DNA from: an uncultured bacterium
GTDB lineage: Bacteria > Bacillota > Clostridia > TANB77 > CAG-508
Assembly (NCBI GenBank): GCA_905215935.1
Contig: CAJMRY010000002.1
Span: 318,754 to 382,753 of the forward strand
Direction: 5' to 3'
DNA: 64,000 nucleotides
The translations under genes and the position numbers were made by a program. Shown in pieces: positions 1-8,833 of this stretch; position 1 is the first letter of the stretch, and each line of letters starts with the position of its first letter. The notes below the pieces were generated by a model. It worked only from the letters and a program-made list of their open reading frames with translations. It was not told where the DNA came from and did not search any database.

Positions 1-242
1 AACATTTTATAAATATTGATTTAATAAATAATATGTAATTATATATAATATATATTTACATATTAAATATATTATTATTACTATGATTACTATTCAGCCC
101 AAATAAACTTCTTATCTATAAAATTAATTTTAAGAGATTTTTAAAGATTTTTAGATAATTGCTTTGTGATTAAAGATATTTTAATATTGCTGATTAGTAA
201 CTTGCTATGAAGTGATAATAAAAAAAGAAATAAAACAAACTC

Positions 243-271
243 TTGTTTTGCTATAAAAAATATAGTATAAT
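243..271 (+). promoter_or_regulatory. Sigma-A-type promoter upstream of uvrA
   Basis: TTGTTT at 243-248 and TATAAT at 266-271 are separated by 17 bases, in a good position for uvrA. The rest of 1-304 is AT-rich sequence in which I see no gene. No LexA-type box was recognised here. Confidence 0.55.
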
Positions 272-304
272 AAAAAAGCAAAAAGCAAATTAGGGGGCAT
301 ATAT

Positions 305-3133
305 ATGAATAATAAAATTATAATAAAAGGAGCAAAAGAGCATAATTTAAAAAATATAGATATAGAAATACCAAAGAATAAACTAGTTGTTGTTACAGGT
401 CTTTCTGGTTCTGGTAAATCATCACTTGCATTTGATACATTATATGCAGAAGGTCAAAGAAGATATGTGGAAAGCCTTTCTTCATATGCACGTCAATTTT
501 TAGGATTAATGGAAAAACCAAATGTAGAATCTATAGATGGGCTATCACCAGCAATTTCAATAGATCAAAAAACAACTTCAAAAAATCCACGTTCTACAGT
601 AGGAACAGTAACAGAAATATATGATTATATTCGTTTATTATATGCACGAATAGGTGTTCCGTATTGTCCTACTTGTGGTAAAAAAATAGAAAAACAATCA
701 ATAGACCAAATACTAGATAGCATAATGAGTTTAGAAGCGGGAAGCAAAATACAAATATTAGCACCTGTTATAAGAGGAAGAAAAGGAGAATACACAAAAC
801 TATTAGAAAAATATCAAAAAGAAGGTTTTGTACGTGCAATAATAGATGGAGACTTAGTAGAACTTTCTGATGATTTAGAAATAGATAGAAAGAAAAAGCA
901 TAACATAGACATAGTAGTAGATAGACTAGTTATAAAAGCAGGCATTAGAAGTAGGCTTGCAGAATCTGTAGAAGTAGCATTAAAAAATGCAGATGGATTA
1001 GTAAAAATAGATGTTGTAGGAAAAGAAGAACTTTTGTTTAGTGAAAATTATGCATGTCCAGATTGCGGTTTTAGTTTTCCAGAATTAACACCCAGCATGT
1101 TCTCTTTTAATAATCCATTTGGAGCATGTCCTAGCTGTACAGGTATAGGTTTTTTAATGAAGATAGATGAAGATTTAATAATTCCAGATAAAAATAAAAC
1201 TTTGTATGATGGTGTTAAAGCTTTTGGCGCAAGTACTATGAAAAAAGGCGACACTATGGCAAAAATGTATTTTGAAAGTATAGCTAAACATTATAATGTA
1301 GATATCTCAAAACCTATAAATAAGCTTCCTCGTGAGTTTTTAGATAAAATATTATATGGTACAGGTGATGAGAAGATAGATTTTGAATATGCATCTCCAG
1401 CAGGTATAAGAAAATATACAGCTCCATTTGAGGGAGTTATTCCGACACTTACTAGACGTCATAATGAAACAAAATCTCAAGGTATGCGTGACTTTTATGA
1501 AATGTATATGAGTAATTCTGATTGTGACCATTGTCATGGGGCAAGACTAAAAGAAGAAGTATTAGCTGTTAAAGTAGGAGATAAAAACATTAATGAATTA
1601 ACAAATATGCCTATCAACAAAATAAAAGATTATATTAACAGCTTAAAATTAACTAAAACAGAAAGTATGATATCAGAACAAATACTAAAAGAAATGAATA
1701 AAAGACTTCAATTCTTAATGGATGTGGGCTTAGAGTATTTAACATTATCTAGAAGTGCTGGAACATTATCTGGAGGAGAAGCGCAACGTATTCGTTTAGC
1801 TACTCAAATTGGTTCTGGATTATCTGGTGTACTTTATATATTAGATGAACCAAGTATAGGATTACATCAAAGAGATAATGATAAGTTACTATCAACCTTA
1901 AAAAAATTAAGAGATTTAGGCAATACTCTTTTAGTAGTAGAACATGATGAAGATACAATGTATGCTGCAGACCAAATTATAGATATAGGACCAGGTGCAG
2001 GTGTACATGGAGGAAATGTAATGGCACAAGGAACTGCTGAAGAAATTAAATTAATTAAAGATTCTATTACAGGTGAATATTTAAGTGGTAGAAAACAAAT
2101 AGAAGTTCCAAAGAAGAGAAGAAAACCTATAAAAGGAAAATCTATAGAGGTAATAGGCGCAAAAGAAAATAATTTAAAAAATATTAATGTTAAATTTCCA
2201 CTAGGCTTATTTACATGTGTTACAGGAGTATCTGGTTCAGGTAAGAGTACACTTGTAAATGAAATATTATATAAAACAATTGCAAAAGAAATAAATAAGT
2301 CAAACGAGAAACCAGGTAAGTGTAAATCTATAAAAGGTATAGAAAATATAGATAAAATTATTAATATAGATCAATCACCTATTGGCAGAACACCACGTTC
2401 TAATCCAGCTACTTATACAGGAGTATTCGATATTATTCGTGATATTTTTGCAGGAACCAATGAAGCTAAAATGAGAGGATATCAAAAAGGAAGATTTAGC
2501 TTTAATGTACCAGGAGGAAGATGTGAAAGTTGTTCTGGTGATGGACTTTTAAAAATAGAAATGCACTTTTTACCAGATATTTATGTACCATGTGAAGTAT
2601 GTAATGGCAAAAGATATAATCATGAAACTTTAGAGGTAAAATATAAAGGTAAAACTATAGCAGATGTATTAGATATGACAGTAGAAGAAGCTTTAGTATT
2701 TTTTGAAAATATTCCTAAGATAAAACAAAAGATTCAAACTTTATATGATGTAGGTCTTGGGTATATAAAACTAGGACAGCCATCTACAACATTATCTGGA
2801 GGAGAAGCACAACGTGTAAAACTTGCCACAGAACTTTCTAAAAGGGCAACCGGTAAAACATTATATATATTAGACGAACCAACAACAGGTCTTCATATTG
2901 CAGATGTTCACAAATTAGTAAACATATTACAAAGACTTGTAGATACTGGTAATAGCATCATTGTAATAGAACACAATTTAGATTTAATAAAAACTTGTGA
3001 CCATATTATAGACCTAGGACCAGAAGGAGGAGATGGGGGAGGAGAAGTAATAGGTATTGGAACCCCAGAACAAATTGTTAAAAATGAGAAGAGTTATACA
3101 GGTAAGTTTTTGAAGAAGTATTTAGAAAGATAG
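305..3133 (+). CDS. uvrA: Excinuclease ABC subunit A
   Basis: UvrA is the damage-recognition ATPase of nucleotide excision repair and loads UvrB onto lesions. The 942-residue length is normal for the family. Two ABC modules are visible. The first has Walker A GLSGSGKSS near residue 32 and signature LSGGEAQRIRLA near 488. The second has Walker A GVSGSGKST near 641 and signature LSGGEAQRVKLA near 831. Zinc-binding CxxC pairs occur in the first and second halves (CPTCG, CPDCG, CESCSGDG, CEVCNGKRY). The ATG follows an AGGGGG ribosome binding site. It stands alone here: uvrB and uvrC are not in the window. All in-gene CGG triplets are out of frame. Confidence 0.98.
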   Translation: MNNKIIIKGAKEHNLKNIDIEIPKNKLVVVTGLSGSGKSSLAFDTLYAEGQRRYVESLSSYARQFLGLMEKPNVESIDGLSPAISIDQKTTSKNPRSTVGTVTEIYDYIRLLYARIGVPYCPTCGKKIEKQSIDQILDSIMSLEAGSKIQILAPVIRGRKGEYTKLLEKYQKEGFVRAIIDGDLVELSDDLEIDRKKKHNIDIVVDRLVIKAGIRSRLAESVEVALKNADGLVKIDVVGKEELLFSENYACPDCGFSFPELTPSMFSFNNPFGACPSCTGIGFLMKIDEDLIIPDKNKTLYDGVKAFGASTMKKGDTMAKMYFESIAKHYNVDISKPINKLPREFLDKILYGTGDEKIDFEYASPAGIRKYTAPFEGVIPTLTRRHNETKSQGMRDFYEMYMSNSDCDHCHGARLKEEVLAVKVGDKNINELTNMPINKIKDYINSLKLTKTESMISEQILKEMNKRLQFLMDVGLEYLTLSRSAGTLSGGEAQRIRLATQIGSGLSGVLYILDEPSIGLHQRDNDKLLSTLKKLRDLGNTLLVVEHDEDTMYAADQIIDIGPGAGVHGGNVMAQGTAEEIKLIKDSITGEYLSGRKQIEVPKKRRKPIKGKSIEVIGAKENNLKNINVKFPLGLFTCVTGVSGSGKSTLVNEILYKTIAKEINKSNEKPGKCKSIKGIENIDKIINIDQSPIGRTPRSNPATYTGVFDIIRDIFAGTNEAKMRGYQKGRFSFNVPGGRCESCSGDGLLKIEMHFLPDIYVPCEVCNGKRYNHETLEVKYKGKTIADVLDMTVEEALVFFENIPKIKQKIQTLYDVGLGYIKLGQPSTTLSGGEAQRVKLATELSKRATGKTLYILDEPTTGLHIADVHKLVNILQRLVDTGNSIIVIEHNLDLIKTCDHIIDLGPEGGDGGGEVIGIGTPEQIVKNEKSYTGKFLKKYLER

Positions 3134-3138
3134 AAGCG

Positions 3139-3191
3139 GAAATTTGGACAAGGGGACGGTTCTCTTAAAACCATTCCCTTGTCCAAATTTC
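3139..3191. repeat. REP-like palindromic hairpin 1
   Basis: An 18-base arm starting GAAATTTGGACAAGGGG is followed by a loop containing ACGGTTCTC and then the inverse arm. It lies between the convergent ends of uvrA and a small minus-strand gene. It shares the GGGACGG core with hairpins at 22277 and 54070. It may double as a terminator. Confidence 0.75.
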
Positions 3192-3210
3192 AATAATATT
3201 TCATTCAAAA

Positions 3211-3306
3211 TTAATCACAGTTTTTATTATTTTTTTGGTTGTTATTTTTGTTATTATTCTTATTGTTATTTCTGTTTTGGTTGTTTTGATTATTTTTTTC
3301 TGACAT
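3211..3306 (-). CDS. Asparagine/lysine-rich microprotein (31 residues)
   Basis: A 31-residue ORF begins MSEKNNQNNQNR and ends NKNCD. A GGAGG ribosome binding site lies nine bases before the ATG. More than half of the residues are Asn and most of the others are Lys or Gln, with a single Cys near the end. No domain is recognisable and such composition predicts disorder. The strong ribosome binding site is the main reason to believe it is translated. AT-rich DNA can give Asn/Lys-rich ORFs by chance, so confidence is moderate. It converges on uvrA across the hairpin at 3139. Confidence 0.55.
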   Translation of the reverse strand: MSEKNNQNNQNRNNNKNNNKNNNQKNNKNCD

Positions 3307-3477
3307 AATCTTACACCTCCATTCGTGATATTAATATTCTTAACAAATTTCAAAAAAATATTCAAAAAAATTTACAGTTGTTAAAATTAATATTTTGATA
3401 TATAATACCTAGAAATGTTTAACCAATAAAAAACAAGAGCATATTATACTAAAAGAAAAAATTGGGAGGGAATAAAA

Positions 3478-4881
3478 TTGGAAGAGATTAATACTAAATT
3501 AGAGGAATTTAATAAATATATTGTAAACAGAAAAGTGGCAATAATAGGTATTGGTGTTAGCAACATACCACTTTTGGAATATTTTAACAAAAAGGGTGCT
3601 AAAGTTACAGTCTTTGATAGAAGAAATATAGATAATATAGACAAAAACATATTAGATACAATTTCAAATTATTGTATGGAAATGTCTTTTGGAGTAGATT
3701 ATCTTTCAAAATTACATGGATTTGATATTATATTTCGTTCACCAAGTTGTAGACCAGATACTAAAGAAATAGTAGAGGAAGTAAATCGCGGTGCAATATT
3801 AACAACTGAAATTGAAATGTTAATGAAAATTTGTCCAGGAACAATAATTGGAATTACAGGAAGTGATGGCAAAACAACAACAACAAGTTTAATTTATGAA
3901 ATAATAAAACAAAAAGGATACAATTGTTATTTAGGTGGAAATATAGGAATTCCATTGTTTACAAAAGTTGATGAAATGAAAAAAGATGATATTGTAATAC
4001 TGGAATTAAGTAGTTTTCAGTTAATGGATATGGAAATAAGTCCTAATATTTCTATTATAACTAATATAACACCAAATCATTTAGATATACATAAATCTTA
4101 TGAAGAATATATAGAAAGTAAGAAAAATATTTTTAAATATCAAAATAAAGATGGAATATTAATTTTAAATTATGATAATGATATAACTAGAGAATTTGAA
4201 AAAGAAGCAAATGGAAAAGTAATATTTTTTAGTAGTAAGACAAAATTAGAAAATGGAATTATATATGATGATGAAAAAATAAAATCTTGTGAAAATGGAA
4301 TAAGAAGACATATTTTAAATACAAAAAACATTTATATAAAAGGTATTCACAATTTTGAAAACATATGTGCAGCAATTGCTGCAACAGCACCATTAGTAGA
4401 TATAGATACTCAAAATAAGGCAATATCTGAATTTAAAGGAGTACATCATAGATTAGAATTTGTAAGAGATATAAATGGCGTAAAATGGTATAATGATTCT
4501 GCAAGTTCTTCTCCCACAAGAACTATAGCCGGAATAAATGCATTTAGTGAAGAGCTTATATTAATAACTGGAGGATATGACAAAAATTTAGATTATACAC
4601 CAATGGCAAAACCCATTGTAGAAAAAGTAAAAACATTACTTCTAATAGGTCAGACTTCAGAAAAAATTTATAATACAGTAAAACAAGAAATGCAAAATCA
4701 AAATAAAATTGTAGAAATATATAAATGTGATAGCTTAGAAGAATGTATAGAAATAGCAAAGGAACTGGCAAGGCCACAAGAAGTTGTATTATTTTCACCA
4801 GGTAGTGCTAGTTTCGACATGTTTAAAAATGCGTATCAAAGAGGAGACATATTTAAAGAGTTGGTAAATAAAGTAGAATAA
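3478..4881 (+). CDS. murD: UDP-N-acetylmuramoyl-L-alanine--D-glutamate ligase
   Basis: MurD adds D-glutamate to UDP-MurNAc-L-Ala in the cytoplasmic stage of peptidoglycan synthesis. The 467-residue length is normal. An N-terminal nucleotide-binding-like fold contains GIGVSNIPLLEYF. The ATP loop GITGSDGKTTTT lies near residue 126. The C-terminal ligase domain shows GVHHRLEF and WYNDSASSSPTRT, typical of MurD. The start is TTG at 3478, preceded by GGGAGGG; no ATG lies in a better place. It is monocistronic here, not in a dcw cluster, and a second Mur ligase lies at 17500. Confidence 0.95.
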   Translation: MEEINTKLEEFNKYIVNRKVAIIGIGVSNIPLLEYFNKKGAKVTVFDRRNIDNIDKNILDTISNYCMEMSFGVDYLSKLHGFDIIFRSPSCRPDTKEIVEEVNRGAILTTEIEMLMKICPGTIIGITGSDGKTTTTSLIYEIIKQKGYNCYLGGNIGIPLFTKVDEMKKDDIVILELSSFQLMDMEISPNISIITNITPNHLDIHKSYEEYIESKKNIFKYQNKDGILILNYDNDITREFEKEANGKVIFFSSKTKLENGIIYDDEKIKSCENGIRRHILNTKNIYIKGIHNFENICAAIAATAPLVDIDTQNKAISEFKGVHHRLEFVRDINGVKWYNDSASSSPTRTIAGINAFSEELILITGGYDKNLDYTPMAKPIVEKVKTLLLIGQTSEKIYNTVKQEMQNQNKIVEIYKCDSLEECIEIAKELARPQEVVLFSPGSASFDMFKNAYQRGDIFKELVNKVE

Positions 4882-5092
4882 TAAAAAATAAATTTTTATT
4901 ATTTTTAATAAAATATATAAATACTAAAACTGTAGATATAATTTTATAAGCTTAAGTATAAAGTAAATCTAATTTTAGATGGAGTAAGCTAATAATTTAT
5001 ATACTACAGTTTTAAATTTTGCTATATTTTAGTAACAAACTAGTTATAAACTGCATAATATAAAGCATAATAAAAAACTAGGAGGTAATAAT

Positions 5093-5743
5093 ATGTATTA
5101 TAATGAGTACGAAGATTATATGAGAAGTGTCCTTGGATATAACAACAGAAATAATTTAAATTCATATAACGAAAATTATGAAGAAAATTTTTATTCAAAT
5201 CCTACATATAATAGAAATTATCCAATGATGCAAGACAATATAGAAGATTTATTCCCTGATATTTACAAAATTATTAATCCAATGGTATGTAAAATTTGTG
5301 CAAATAATACAAGACCAATAACTAATGATTTAATAGAACAAATGACAATGGAAATATATAATAATATAGAAGCAGATGAAATAAATATAGTAAATGTGAA
5401 CATAGAAACAAGAGAAGCAAATAATTCTAAGACAGTAAACAAAAAACAAATAGAAGATAGGGATGTAAAGGAATTAAAAAATCAAGATAAAAATGAAAAT
5501 AGAGATTTTAAAGAAACAAGACAGCCAAGACCCAATAATCCCTTATTGAGAGATTTAATTAGAATACTAATTTTGAATCAGTTATTGGGGGGAGGATTTT
5601 TTCCAGGAAGACCACCTATAAGACCACCATTTCCAGGACCTGGGACACCAGGAAGACCACCTAGACCACCAATGAGGCCGCCATTTCCAAATCCAAGACC
5701 AGGTATGCGTGATTTCGACTATGATGATTATTTAAATTTTTAA
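5093..5743 (+). CDS. Uncharacterised protein with a Pro/Gly/Arg-rich tail
   Basis: 216 residues behind AGGAGG. The N-terminal third is rich in Tyr and Asn (MYYNEYEDYMRSV). The middle is mildly helical and contains a single CKIC pair near residue 62. A polar Lys/Asn stretch leads to a hydrophobic patch (LIRILILNQLLGGGFF). The last 50 residues are collagen-like repeats of PGRPP, RPPFPGPG and RPPMRPP. There is no signal peptide or clear membrane segment. The composition resembles spore coat or exosporium proteins, which is inference only. A possible long-range inverted pair (AAACTGTAG / CTACAGTTT) lies in the gap before it, at about 4927-5015. Confidence 0.75.
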   Translation: MYYNEYEDYMRSVLGYNNRNNLNSYNENYEENFYSNPTYNRNYPMMQDNIEDLFPDIYKIINPMVCKICANNTRPITNDLIEQMTMEIYNNIEADEINIVNVNIETREANNSKTVNKKQIEDRDVKELKNQDKNENRDFKETRQPRPNNPLLRDLIRILILNQLLGGGFFPGRPPIRPPFPGPGTPGRPPRPPMRPPFPNPRPGMRDFDYDDYLNF

Positions 5744-5949
5744 AAAATTTTTACAAGATATGCAAAATATAACGTGCATATCTTTTTTTTATTTGCAAAA
5801 AATAATAATATGATTTTTGAAGTTTTAAATTATTTTATACTTCAAAAGTCTAAAATGAGCTTTATAGTCAAATGTAATTTTATAATATATTGTATAATTT
5901 TATATTTATATCTTTGGTTATAAAGAAATTTTAAGAAGGTAGGTATATT

Positions 5950-6387
5950 ATGAAAGTAAAAGATTGTATGTGTAATGATGTAAAATTTGTTACCCCTAAT
6001 ACTACAGTATGCGATTGTGCAAAATTAATGTGTAATAGTCATATTGGATGTGTTCCTGTATGTGATGATGCTAAAAATGTTGTTGGACTTGTTACAGACA
6101 GGGATGTTATTATGCGTGCTATAGCGTGTGATAAAGATTATAAAACAACTCCAGTTAGTGACATTATGACTTGCAAAGTATGTTGTTGTGATGCAAACAG
6201 TGACATTAAAGAAGCAGAAAAATTAATGTCACAAAATGCAGTTAGAAGATTACCTGTGATAGAAAACAATAAAATTATAGGAATTTTAACAATAGGCGAT
6301 TTAGCTCAAAATCAAAATGTAAATACAGAAAGCGTTTGTGAGACATTAGAAAATATTTGCGACTGTAAAACTAAAAACGCAGAGTAA
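5950..6387 (+). CDS. Cysteine-rich CBS-domain protein
   Basis: 145 residues forming two CBS motifs: MKVKDCMCNDVKFVTPNTTV to VGLVTDRDVIMRA, and VSDIMTCKVC to IIGILTIGDLA. CBS pairs (Bateman modules) bind adenosine nucleotides and usually regulate a partner. There is no catalytic domain, so this is a stand-alone module. It contains 15 cysteines, including CCC near residue 78 and CDC motifs near both ends, far more than normal for the family. That suggests metal or Fe-S binding or disulfide chemistry (inference). The ribosome binding site is GAAGGTAGG. An inverted repeat (ACATTGGG / CCCAATGT) follows at about 6415-6452. Confidence 0.9.
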   Translation: MKVKDCMCNDVKFVTPNTTVCDCAKLMCNSHIGCVPVCDDAKNVVGLVTDRDVIMRAIACDKDYKTTPVSDIMTCKVCCCDANSDIKEAEKLMSQNAVRRLPVIENNKIIGILTIGDLAQNQNVNTESVCETLENICDCKTKNAE

Positions 6388-6514
6388 ATCGAATATTGCT
6401 CGAGCATTTGAGACAACATTGGGGATAGGGTTAAACGTTCGCCCAATGTTTGCTCGATGTTTTAGGAATAAAAATAATAAAATGACATAAAATATATAGC
6501 AAGAGGTATTACAT

Positions 6515-7613
6515 ATGGTTTTAGATATGAATTATTGGACTAAAGTTCTAAGAAAATTATTTGTTTTAATATTAATGGTTGTACGGTGTATATTTAGGTT
6601 TTAAATTAGCCATATTTTATATGCCTTTTTTAATTGCTTTTATACTTTCTATGTTAATAGAACCAGTAATACGTTTTTTTATGAGGAAAATTAAATTAAA
6701 AAGAAGGACAAGCGCCATAATTGTTTTTGTAATAGTAATTGGTATAATAATAGGACTTATAGCATGGGGGATAATTACATTAATTCAAGAAGCATCTAAT
6801 ATGTTAACAGGGATTAATGAATATTTTGAAAAGACATATATACAAATTCAAGATATAATTTCAAAATTCGAATTTAGCAAATTACAAATACCACAAGAAA
6901 TACAAACAATAGTACAAAATAGTGCAGGAGATTTTCTGGATACATTATCTACATGGTTAAAAACAGGATTAACTAAAGTTTTAAATACATTAACATCACT
7001 TCCAACTATAGGATTTTATATAGTAATTTGCATACTTTCATTATATTTTATTTGTACAGACAAAATATATATGTTAGATCAATTAGACCATCATTTACCA
7101 GAAACATGGGTAAAAAGACTCATAAAGCATATAAAGGAAATTGCTAAAGCATTAGGATGTTATTTAAAAGCTCAATCAATTTTGATATTAATTTCATTTG
7201 TAATATCATTAATAGGTTTATATATTTTTAATTTTATAGGATTAAATATACAATTTCCATTGATGGCAGCATTAGGAATAGGATTTGTTGATGCACTTCC
7301 TATATTTGGTTCTGGAACAGTAATGGTACCTTGGGCAATAATATCTGCCTGCAATGGTGATTTCACACTTGGGCTTGCATTACTTGGACTATGGGCTGTA
7401 ATGAGTATTATAAGACAACTAATAGAACCTAAAATAGTTAGTAAGCAAATAGGAATTCATCCAATATTTACGTTAATTGCTATGTATACAGGATTTAAAT
7501 TTATAGGGATTTTAGGAATGCTTATAGGACCAATTATTTTAATTGTGTTAAAAAATATTTTTTCTACTATATTAGATAAGGGAATAATGAAATCGATATT
7601 CGAAAGGGAATAA
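6515..7613 (+). CDS. AI-2E-family permease, split by a +1 shift at CGG
   Basis: PF01594-type multispanning protein, about 365 residues when joined. The family includes proposed autoinducer-2 exporters and ion antiporters; the substrate here is unknown. The reading frame starts at ATG 6515 behind AAGAGGT, giving MVLDMNYWTKVLRKL and the first membrane segment. It reaches GTA CGG at 6581 and would stop soon after. Skipping C6584 restores GGT and VVGVYLGFKLAIFYMPF, the expected continuation of that segment. Hydrophobic segments, a QAQSI-like loop (KAQSILILIS) and the C-terminal IEPKIVSKQIGIHP block are all present. Starting at 6579 instead would remove the N-terminus. Confidence 0.88.
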
Positions 7614-7658
7614 CTGTATTGGAATTCACTGTTGTTTTATTTTTGCGACAATGTTACC

Positions 7659-7814
7659 GCTTGTCTAATTGTTATATATTTTTTAAAAATCAATCTTGAA
7701 GTGTGGCGGATGAGTGCTAATAATTACTTTTATATCACGTAGTTTAGATAGAAAAATAAGATATGATGTGCCATTGACGATTGGTTTTAAAAAATATATA
7801 ACAATTAGACAAGC
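7659..7814. mobile_element. MITE-like element with 36-base terminal inverted repeats
   Basis: The left arm 7659-7695 starts GCTTGTCTAATTGTTATA. It is the near-perfect inverse of the right arm 7779-7814; only one base and a one-base gap differ. The internal 83 bases hold no ORF. No transposase is in the window, so this would be a non-autonomous element. A large RNA stem-loop is the alternative. It lies between the permease end and the 3' end of the DUF1980 gene. Confidence 0.65.
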
Positions 7815-7890
7815 TAGTATGTACTTTTAAACAATTATTATTTGTAATTCTAGGTTCTAGATTAACACTTTTTTATTTTTTTCACTTAAA

Positions 7891-8439
7891 TTAAAATATA
7901 TTGGAAGTTGGAATATATGAATCATCAGGAGGATAAACAAATTCGTCATTTGGTTTGTCTACTTGTTTTATTTTTGTAACTTCAATAATTGGTATCTCTC
8001 CATGATAATTTCCTTTTGTAATTTTACCTTCGATTTCTATCCAAGTATTATCAGCAAAGTTTTTAGCTGAGTTACTATGACACAAAAAACCAACAACTAC
8101 AGTTTGAAAATCTGAACTAATAACCATATTTCTTCCTAAAACAAATTGATCTTCTGAAAAATCATAAACTCTATAAACAAATCCAGTAAATTTAATACGG
8201 TTACCTTCATATAAACTTAAATTGTTATGAACTTCATTTAATATATTTGTATAATTTCTACTGTTTAATTCATTGCTTTTTTCGTAATTTAGCTCATCAT
8301 TAACTTTAGAAGTATTAATGTTCGAACCGAAGATTTTATAAGCAATAATTCCACATATAACTAGTATTATAACAAGCAAAACAATAAAAAAGTTTTTAAT
8401 TAATTTATTTCCGTTTATTTTTAAATTGTATATAAACAT
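7891..8439 (-). CDS. Membrane-anchored OB-fold protein, DUF1980 / TIGR03943-like
   Basis: 182 residues. One N-terminal membrane segment (FFIVLLVIILVICGIIAYKIF) is followed by an exported domain. Its sequence FTGFVYRVYDF..DQFVLGRNMVISS....VVGFLC and WIEIEGKI matches the C-terminal half of YcgQ-like proteins. Normally that domain follows several membrane segments and sits beside a YcgR permease; neither is here, so this is a shortened solitary version. I placed the start at ATG 8439, which has GAAGGT seven bases upstream. The in-frame ATG at 8457 has no ribosome binding site. Function is unknown; a link to metal handling is family-level inference. Confidence 0.75.
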   Translation of the reverse strand: MFIYNLKINGNKLIKNFFIVLLVIILVICGIIAYKIFGSNINTSKVNDELNYEKSNELNSRNYTNILNEVHNNLSLYEGNRIKFTGFVYRVYDFSEDQFVLGRNMVISSDFQTVVVGFLCHSNSAKNFADNTWIEIEGKITKGNYHGEIPIIEVTKIKQVDKPNDEFVYPPDDSYIPTSNIF

Positions 8440-8833
8440 AGAACAACCTTCTTTCATAGCTATTATTTTTTATAAGTTTTAATAAATATTATTCTGAAAA
8501 GAGAAATATATACCATGTATTCAAAAATTGTTGTAGGATAACACATGAGTCTAAAAACATATACTTTCAATACAAAAAACAATATAAATGTGAAAAAGAA
8601 TTATGAAAATTGATAGAAAAAAGTTTCACATAAGATTTAACTTGAATATATAGAACAAGAAAACATTTTCAATTGAAAAGTTGCGAAAGTTTTTTATTTG
8701 TGTGGCTGGCATGTCGTTTTATCAAGTAACCTAAAATTTATAACAATTTCTACTTGCTAAAAATAATAAAGAGTGGTATATTACTATGGAAGTATTAAAA
8801 CATATATACATAAGATAGAAAGGGAGAAAATAA
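8440..8833. other. Intergenic region before secA
   Basis: About 390 AT-rich bases separating the divergent DUF1980 gene and secA. I see no ORF with a ribosome binding site and no convincing structured RNA. The secA ribosome binding site (AAAGGGAG) is at the right edge. Confidence 0.5.
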
